Origin: Apoderus coryli
Lineage: Eukaryota; Arthropoda; Insecta; Coleoptera; Attelabidae
DNA length: 64,000 nt
Direction of reading: 5' to 3'
NCBI GenBank assembly: GCA_911728435.2
Contig: OU452201.1
Span: 27,156,001-27,220,000, forward strand
Position 1 is the first letter of the stretch. The number at the start of each line of letters is the position of its first letter. Positions 56,100-64,000 of this stretch are shown here, piece after piece. Made by a program: the position numbers and the translations under genes. The notes under the pieces are model-generated. The model did not search any database. It was not told the origin of the DNA and saw only the letters and a list, made by a program, of their open reading frames with translations.

Positions 56100-58048
56100 G
56101 GACGACTTTGATCTCGTTATACGTCGCACCAGAGGGCCTTCATTCCATGACTTTGGGTGTCATCTAGGATGCGAACTCACCATCATACTGACAAATCGAA
56201 ACAGATTGCAGCAGTGCTGGAGTCTCCAATCGTCGTAGACACTATGCCATTTGGTGGGATTTCAGTTTCTGTCAGGGGTCGTGTAATTGCTGATGTGCAG
56301 CAGCATTACCACGTTAAAAAATCTCACGCACAGGCGTATTCCAACGAAGGAGAAATCCAAACGTCACCATAGAAAACCCTGCGGCGATCGGGGAGTCGTG
56401 ACGGGACCAGGATTGTGTGATATGGAAGCTCCTAGTGGCAAACCGTAGGCGGCGAGTGTGGATGGCCGTTCAGCTTCAGGATTTAGAACTGTGGAGCTAC
56501 TTGTGACTGAGCTGTCCTTTTTAGGGTTCACTCTGCTTACGCCACATGGGGAAGGGGCTATTAAAGGTGCCCTAAACATAGTCAGTCAACCCATCCGCCT
56601 GTCTGGATGACCAGGTCCAGAAGATGCACCATTTGCAGTCGAAATAATAATACAGTCAAACATTTCAACTTTGCAACATGGGACGTGCGCACATTCATGG
56701 ATACTAACACCTGTAATAGACCAGAACGACATACGGCAATTATAGCCTGTGCACTAAAACTATTCGGCATTGACAATGCTGCATTAAGTGAGACCAGAAG
56801 ATCTGGTGAAGGCCAACTGAAAGAACAGGATGGGTGCCATACTTTCTTTTGGAAACAACAACGACAATCAACCCCGTATCCATTCTGTCGGATTGGCCAT
56901 TAAAAACGACCTAACTAGTTATTTGGGCGAACTACCATCTGGCATAAATAAGAGGTCGATAACTCTTCGCCTCAAACTAAGCCGGAATTGCGAAACACAA
57001 TTATAAGGGCGTACGCGCCAACCATGAACACCGACAAAGAAGTAAAAGAAGAACTCTACTCGCAGCGAGAGTGCTGACCAACATTCCTCTCTCCGACAAG
57101 TTCATCCTGGTAGGCGACTTCAGCGCTCGAATTGGTCAAGACTCTATACTCCCTGGCATAATACCATCGGCAAACAAAAGTAGGAAAGTGTAACTCCAAC
57201 GGTCTATTGCTGCTCACCAAATGCGCAGAACACGATCTTACAAAGATACTTTTTAGACAAAAAGACAAGTTTAACACCAGATGGCAACATCCAAGGTCTA
57301 AGCACTAGCATATGATAGACTACGTAATTGTTCGAGCTCGTGACCGGTATGAAGTGAAGAGCACCAAATCTTTAACGAGTGCTGAGAATGGCTGGACTGA
57401 TCACCGACTTGTGCGATCCAGTATGTCTACCTGCAAAATGACCATAACAGTGAAGGCGAAAGCTTAACATCGAATGCATAAGGGACAAACGAGCGAAACC
57501 GGGTTTCCAACAACACCTGCAGGACAAGCTCCCGGAAGAATATACGGATGAGATTAAAGATCACTGGTCGTTATTTAAGTCCGCCGTGCTCTCTGCTGGT
57601 GAGGGGACCCTAGACTATGTGCAACAAAACATCTGGATTGGTTCGACGAAAAGGATGATACAAAGACTAATGGACGCTAAGCGTAAAGCATTCATCACTT
57701 GTGAAAATGACAGCAACTCAACATCAAGAAAGCGTCTCTTTCAAATGGCGAAGTCTGAAGTACAAAGAAAAACGCGATATCTGAAGAATCAGTGGTGGAC
57801 GGCTAAATCGATAGAAATGCAACAACTAGCCGACAGCAACAACACCAAAGCTTTCTTCCATGTCACTAAGGCCATTTATTATTTGCAGAGTCTTAACCCA
57901 CTGCAAACCAGAGAGGGATTGCATGTCAATTGGTTCCCGGTGGAAGGAACATGTTCAGGAACTACTAAACAGGAGCACGATTGTCGATAATGCAACACTC
58001 GATCGGTTGCCACATAGACTAGTTGTTAAAGATATGAGAACCGAGCGA
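56100..58048 (+). mobile_element. RTE-like LINE: APE endonuclease and linker, truncated before RT
   Basis: From 56640 the frame reads KHFNFATWDVRTFMDTN, NRPERHTAIIACAL and IDNAALSETRRSGEG, the start of an RTE-type APE endonuclease (ATWNVRTL...NRPERRTAL...IDIAALSETR). After frameshifts, FILVGDFSARIGQD (about 57103-57145, GDFNAR motif) and WQHPRSKH...MIDYVIVRARD...WTDHRLV (about 57282-57415) follow. Then at 57586-58030 come WIGSTKRMIQRLMDAKRKAF, KNQWWTAKSIEMQQLADSNNTKAFF and ATLDRLP, the linker. The element ends at about 58048 without any RT. The 5' 450 bp (56100-56590) looks like its 5' UTR. Frameshifts and stops make it dead. Confidence 0.8.
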
Positions 58049-58049
58049 G

Positions 58050-60150
58050 TGTAAACATTTCATTCCTTGTTGTATCAAATAACTCAAAAAGCACGCTCCA
58101 CAGCAGATAAATTTTCTTCAAAAAATTTATAACTAATTGCAAACTAATTATGGAGTATTCCCAGAACCATGGGCATAGAAACTTTCTTGCATCCGTTTCT
58201 AAGTCGATCATCGCTTTTACCACTGGGTCGTTGATGGTTATCCCTTATAGCCATTATCACAAATAATGTTGTTTTACGTTTTGGTTTAAGCAAATATTTA
58301 CAAAATTTTCGCAATAATACGAACATTGAAAGATGGATTGTTGCTACTTTTTTGTTACACCTTGTTCTACCTGATATGTTTTTCTCTTTTGTTGATATAC
58401 CTACACAAGAAGAATTTATTATGGTTATTGATAAAAACCTTAATGTCCACAACTTTATATATCTCATTATACTGGTTCAATAAGAATCCTGAATTACTGG
58501 ATTCTTGATCAAACCACATAGATCTGCTTGTAAGTTTTTGCTAAATTTGGATTTGATATGTATCTCTCTTACAGTAATCGCATACCGAAAATGTACTCAG
58601 TAGTGGTAATAATAAGATTATTTTTTTAGTCATTTTTAACTGCCTTAAAGTCATGCGGAAGCAAAATATTTCATTGAGAACGGATTCATTCACTTGATAA
58701 TGATTTAACTTAAAACATTTTACAGTGGGAATTGAGCAGTATTTGCAACCTTTAATATTAATCATTGAAAATATTTATTTCACGTAAGACATAGACGTAA
58801 ATCATCCTCACGAGGTAAAGGACCTGCAACTTTAAAATTTCTGTAGGAACATTCGATTTTTTTATGTAATGAAAAATTAAGTTAATGTTAAATAGCTATC
58901 TATTTTAATTATTGGTAGATGTTGGAAGCTACTTAAAACTCTTACGTTGTTGCAACAAACTTCAACAACTTTGCATACTTATACAGGGTTTTCTATGGTG
59001 ACGTCGATTAGAATATGCCTGCCTTGAATTTAATTTCGAAAATTCCGGTATCTGTATTTTCCAATAAACTCAAATAACATAATAGCAACACCATAATACT
59101 TCCGGTTATCGGTTTGTTGATGGCTACTATTTAAATAGAACACCCTATATATTATATCATTTTTGCATTTTACGTAAGATTCTAGACATGTTTCATGCCT
59201 TATTCCTAATTTCAGTCGTTTTTGATATTGTCACACTCGGTAAATTGTAATAAAAATATTGCATCCGGTCGAACTAGCTGTTTTATGCTGATTAATAATT
59301 ATTATAAAGTTCATCAAAGTTTATACAAGTTCATGACTTTAGCATCGGTATTGTATCTAATAGACAAATTGCAAATTCAACAAAAACGGTCCGACCGACG
59401 CTAAGAATAGACAATTGCATTGGTAGATATTCGAAAGAGTGGAGATAATCAAAGGTTATAAATTTTAACGCAACAGGAAAAACAAGGTCTTCTCTCCAAA
59501 TTTCGGTGAAGTAAACTTCGGGTCCTAGAAGCACTAATCCCCCCGTTGGGTAGTGTCTTAAGATTTATAGTTTATTTAACGCGATTAAAGTTTTAATTTT
59601 AATCTTTATTAATATTAAATATTTTATCAACGCGAAAGAAATATCAACTGTGTCGGCAATGAAGATAATAATTGTAATGTAAGTACGAACTTTTGATTAT
59701 TATAATTGTTGATTTTTAAACTTGTCCTTTTTTATAAAATTGATTTTTGTACATTTTTTAAATAATTAAATAAATAATAGTTAGTAATATTCATCTGACT
59801 TTCCTTTTAATTTTAATATAGTTTCTTTTAATTTAATCAAATAACTATTAACTGAGAGACGCCGCTCAAATACAGACCGACACTCGTTTACGAGGGAGAA
59901 TCAATAAGATCCTCTTTCGGGAGCGTGATGTAAGTGGGCGATTCTCGAGTAGCTCAACAAGCCAAGCGAGTAAATTAATAAAACTCAATCCCTTCTTTAA
60001 ACTCTATATAAAGATTTAACTCAGTAGAGCACGCTTATCTGAATCTTCAAATACTGAAAGACATAAGGGAGGCTCTACCCTTATTTTCCAACTCTCAAAT
60101 TGGGACTATTAAATCCATATTCTTATATCTTCTTATTTTATTTGTGACAA
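58050..60150. other. AT-rich DNA; one possible small MITE
   Basis: No gene is visible. At 58982-59152 CAGGGTTTTCTATGGTGAC on the left and TAGTAGCC-type GGGTGTTCTATTTAAATAG on the right (reverse complement) may be the ends of a MITE of about 170 bp, but the match is short. Confidence 0.35.
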
Positions 60151-60159
60151 TATATATCA

Positions 60160-60640
60160 AGATTTGATGCCTTTCCACATGCATTTGTGGATTTCTGCCT
60201 CTAACCAAAGTTAAAAAGAATCATGATGACCCTGTGCGTTGGTTGGATGATTCATTGCGAACTATGCGCGATGAGCTGTCTAAGGTGCAAATAATTAATA
60301 CTACTATGCGTGACCCTGCTGGAAGATCGTTATATAAAAAAGATGAGAACTGGATACACTTTAAGGATTGCGACTGCCAGGAGGACTGCTCATGGTCAGT
60401 TTCTTACAAACTCATCCAATAAGAGTAGTGACTCTTGGAGGTTGGTTAACTCGATTTGTCGTTACCTCGATTCAGGTGGAGAGGAGACAGATACCACGAT
60501 AGTTTCCACATACGGACCTATCCCCTTTCTTAAAACCGGTCTTAAAGCCTCTGCAAGGCCAACACCAATCGAGGTGGCGCTAGTAGCACTACCTAGCGGA
60601 CCTTCCTTTCTTACACAGTCCTGTTGTTAGACTAAGTCTT
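60160..60640 (+). mobile_element. Probable LINE linker fragment
   Basis: Translation at 60195-60420 reads PLTKVKKNHDDPVRWLDDSLRTMRDELSKVQII and DENWIHFKDC. The next frame (60370-60630) reads TAHGQFLTNSSNKSSDSWRLVNSICRYL. The order (R...LR.......W..FK..R......A...Y....L..NS...WR.VN.I) suits the linker between endonuclease and RT of R1/I-like LINEs. I do not recognise the exact family. Confidence 0.45.
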
Positions 60641-62820
60641 ACCAAATAAACCTAACACCACAGTAACGTTGCTCAGGATCAAATCAGTCGCTTGGGGCTA
60701 ATCGATAGAATACTAGTACCACATCACCGTGATCCGAAATTTTAAACATTGCCCGGCATCAGTTGGGGAAACTCAGTGCATCACTTAGTCTCAGATTCCG
60801 TAGGTCGATCTCACCTCAAGCGACTGGCAACAGGTAAATCTCCCCTCTACTACACAGGCTCGAGACAGAAAGTCACCAAAAGGAAAACTGCCCTTCTCTA
60901 GTAGCGAGTCCCGGCCTTTGCCCAATATCACAAGTATATATTTGATCTCAGGATTTATTTGGCATCGGACTAGTAATTTGAGGTAAATCTTATTATCTTG
61001 TTATGATTGGTATTACGATTTCCCTTTATGAAAAAATTGTAGACCAACATGAAACCAAAGATTTTATGGCTTACCAACTGATCGTTTATTTTTTTAAAAT
61101 AAATTTACCTGCACAATATATAAAATTTAAATAGAATAAATGGTTTTCTTTTTCGTTATTCTAAATCTCTGCATTTTGCGTAACAGTACAATACAGAGTA
61201 CCCCAGTAAGATCTTTTATTTCACCTAGCAAATGTATGCATCTAAAAAGCTTTTAACATAACGAAATATACGCTTAGACTATTCCCAAAAGCAAATCTCA
61301 TTTCGTGAACAATGTACCAGTGCTTTTGCGGTTGTATGCTACTACTAATCTCCTAAATAAATACAATCTCATGCCTGTCCCATATAATTATTTACTGGAT
61401 CGGCACTGATATAGGCCATTGTGGCGGAAATGGGATTTTGGCTAAAAGCAAGAAGGAAGAAGAAATGATGAAAGGAATCTGCTGAAGCGAGAAAAGCTCT
61501 ATAGAAATGTTTGATTAAAAATAATATAAGAAGCTTTACATCCATTGAAAGTCAAGTAGCTATAGAGGTTACAGAATTGTCACAGTTATGTCAAACTATA
61601 AGTATTGCCTATAGAAAGTGTATTTCAGTTTATTAAGATGAAGTCCTTTTTGGTATAAATGTGAGTATATTATGTCTTGGTAATCTTAGGTAAACACGAT
61701 GGCAAATTTAAAATTAACCAACAATAGTTACTTTTAAATAACTTTCCAGAATCAGCCTCGTATCAAAACAACCCAACGCCCAATCTTACACTATATTCTT
61801 TGATGACACTGATATTTGAACAATGTTCTTCAGGATAATAATAATAATAAAGCTTCTTCTAACTTACCAATGCTATTATTATTATATTAAATTGTATTGG
61901 GAAAAACTTGTTTGTAATCATTTTCTGTACATTCGGATACATTTCGTCGAATATTTCGTATGTTCTTGTTATAATTTTTCATAAATATAGGTTGTTCATA
62001 TATACTATAAAACCCCTTCGCTTGATAAAGTAATTTTTATTATTGTTTTAAACCAATACTTTTAGCACAAATTTATATTTTAAAAAGTAAATATGTGATA
62101 GAAAATAATTAATGCTTAATCTCTCAAAATAATTACAGCGATCTTTCCCGAAGCGACGAAAGATCGCGATAAGTACTGCAAAAGTACTAATAGGAAGGCT
62201 GTGAAAACTTTGGAGTATACAAAACTCGACGGAGTATTTAAGTTGGTGACACTTCCCGTAATAAACTTGCTTACATTACAATACATTTTTGGATTGTATA
62301 TGAAATTCTAGATGTAATTTGTGTATAATGTTCTATATTTAAAAATTTATGTCGTAATTTACGTTTACAAACTCAATAATAAGATTAATAAAGTAATCCA
62401 TAGGATGCTACTTCTTCAAATCTTGCTAATTAATTACATAAACTAAACATAATTGAGCGACACAAAAATACAGTTTTACTACACTAAAATTCATTCAACT
62501 GGAATTAAAAAATGATATCCAGAACGTGTGAAACATTTGCGATTCAATATTCATAGAAACTGAGGCCTTCATCAACATTTCTTTAAAATATCATGGAAAA
62601 TGTCACTAACTTTGGATATTTGAAAGAGAACTACAACAAACATGTTGAAATAGTTATTTTGTAGTAACACATCCAACAATATCTGGTAAAAATGATGATA
62701 AATCTGCAATTAAATATTAGGCATTTTTTTAAAATTATTTTAGTAAATTCTTAAATTGATGTCTTCCAAAATCCAAACATATTTCGCATCTAAGTAGCAG
62801 TTGTGAATGTGTTGTGTTAG
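60640..62820. other. No recognisable gene; first 300 bp GC-richer
   Basis: Between about 60640 and 60950 the base composition is much less AT-rich than the surroundings (TAGCGAGTCCCGGCCTTTGCC), continuing from the LINE-like fragment. It could be more of that element. Beyond 60960 the DNA is AT-rich and featureless. Confidence 0.4.
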
Positions 62821-62825
62821 TTTCA

Positions 62826-62879
62826 AAGACTGCATTCAAAGAGTAAGAAATTAGTTTCTTACTCTTTGAATGCAGTCTT
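62826..62879. repeat. Perfect 25-bp hairpin with 4-base loop
   Basis: AAGACTGCATTCAAAGAGTA plus AGAAA at 62826-62850 is exactly mirrored at 62855-62879 around TTAG. Complementarity ends sharply on the outside. Confidence 0.95.
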
Positions 62880-63149
62880 CCTTTGTAGTTGCTCGAATAC
62901 TGAAAAAGCGATTATTCACTATGCCCCAAATAAAGAAAAGGGCCACGGTTAGCTATCCACTGGTCATGAAAATCGCTTTGTAAAAAGCATTGATCATGAT
63001 GACGCAATGTGGAGGTGCACTTTAAAGTGACATAATGTCAAATTCAAGAAAAGCATTTTTAGATGAACCGGGGCAAACTTTGCAGAACAAGGCATATGAA
63101 ACCTTGTACACTTGCTATTTAGCAAACAAAATCTTAGTTATTTGTTTTT

Positions 63150-64000
63150 TTTTTTTATTTTATTTGTTTCCATAAATTACATAATATAACAAAATTATTA
63201 ACTTACTCTAATGATGGGAGGGAGAATGGTGCCTGCAGGATGTAAAAACTTTGCGAAGTTTGTCCACCTCCTACAGACACTCTAAAAACTCTCCACGCAC
63301 TTTTTAATTACTTCAACTTACAAACTTGGTAATATTTTCAAAATTAGTAACAAAAACTTAAATTATAATTGTAACGAAAATTCCTATTCAAAGATAAACA
63401 AATATTAAAACAAAACAAAGTAACCAAACTGTATAATGATGATACAGGGAAACAGACACAGAAGCAGCTTCAACTCATAAACTCAATGTTTTGACCCCTC
63501 AACCAACTTAAAAGTTTTGATTTAAATTTTTTTAAATTCGCTTTATTTTTCAATTCCACTGGCATTTGATTAAAGACCCTATGACCAATAAAGGTAAATG
63601 ACCTCTGCCCGATTGTTTTTTCACATGCAGGTTCCCGTATAATCTCTTTTGTCTTATCACGAGTTAAATAACCGTGGTCTGGCGTCCCTAAAAATTTCTT
63701 CGAGTTATTAAGTTGGAGAACAGCACTCTTATAAAACAACTGTCTTATAGTCAACACATCATCTAATTTAAACAAATTTTCTGTCGGGAACCAAAGGTTC
63801 TAGATTGGCTCTATATGCTCCACCCCAACCCACAATTCCATAGGATAATAGAGACTGTACTAAACTATAATACAGAGAGAGATTTTCTTTTGCTGTTAAA
63901 ATTTTTTTTTGTATTTTTAAAGATGCACAAAAACGAACGAATCTTGTAAACAAATAAATATTTATTTATATAATGATTATGTCAAACACCATTCTAAGTC
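63150..64000 (-). mobile_element. LINE 3' end (CR1/L2-like), runs off the window
   Basis: The minus-strand frame 63953-63768 reads LYYSLVQSLLSYGIVGWGGAYRANLEPL. The frame 63775-63470 reads VLTIRQLFYKSAVLQL, YLTRDKTKEI, TIGQRSFTFIGHRVFNQMP and FKSKLLSWL. Together they form the usual tail of a CR1/Jockey-like protein. A frameshift at about 63770 joins them. The 3' UTR continues to an A-rich AAATAAAATAAAAAAA tail at about 63145-63165. The RT would lie beyond the window's right edge. Confidence 0.75.

Noticed and set aside
62826..62879. MicroRNA precursor
   Set aside because: The stem is perfect and the loop has only four bases, unlike insect pre-miRNAs.

Overview
The window looks like AT-rich intergenic or intronic DNA from an insect, possibly a beetle, though the species cannot be decided from sequence. 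I base this on the element families present (BEL/Pao, Gypsy, Jockey/CR1-like and RTE-like LINEs, a Penelope-like element, Tc1/mariner-like elements, tRNA-derived SINEs, insect-type tyrosine recombinases), on the low GC content, and on the absence of any convincing host protein-coding exon. Nearly everything I can name is mobile DNA, and most of it is decayed. The two large open reading frames belong to two young LTR retrotransposons.

Layout. 1-912: 3' end of a plus-strand LINE. 3.2-4.43 kb: decayed tyrosine-recombinase gene interrupted by a foldback element. 4.87-6.61 kb: a minus-strand LINE broken up by a Penelope-like element, with a 120-bp inverted copy of part of it. 7.63-7.98 kb: small TIR element. 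11.1-11.3 kb: an exon-like block that recurs at 26.6 and 28.0 kb. 12,288-24,156: a Gypsy retrotransposon (272-bp LTRs, 4-bp target duplication CTAG) whose gag region carries a complete 6,579-bp BEL/Pao retrotransposon (401-bp LTRs, 5-bp duplication CTAAT). Both lie on the minus strand. 25.5-28.3 kb: a diverged tandem duplication in which short blocks bounded by splice-like signals are better conserved than the DNA between them. 28.9-29.6 kb: a repeat with inverted ends. 30.8-32.3 kb: a TIR element holding LINE and BEL relics. 33.2-34.15 kb: a decayed protein probably from a transposon. 34.5-35.05 kb: LINE RNase H end. 36.6-40.5 kb: a Tc1/mariner-like element with a LINE inserted near its right end. 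41.4-45.2 kb: a second copy of the 28.9-kb repeat, split by a LINE and by a TIR element that contains a GT-rich minisatellite. 45.2-51.7 kb: LINE ends, a further copy of the repeat, a recombinase fragment, a Tc1-like relic and a LINE 5' fragment. 51.9-55.2 kb: a duplicated noncoding block with a tRNA-derived SINE and a short tandem array between its copies. 56.1-58.05 kb: an RTE-like LINE. 60.2 kb and 63.1-64 kb: further LINE pieces.

How the parts relate. The clearest story is chronological. A region of old diverged repeats was entered by Gypsy, whose LTRs differ at one base in 272. Gypsy was then entered by BEL, whose LTRs are identical. Removing BEL plus one target copy restores a single gag-pol frame by arithmetic. 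The least explained structure is the exon-like cassette set at 11.1, 25.5-26.8 and 27.2-28.3 kb, which could be an uncharacterised multi-exon noncoding locus.
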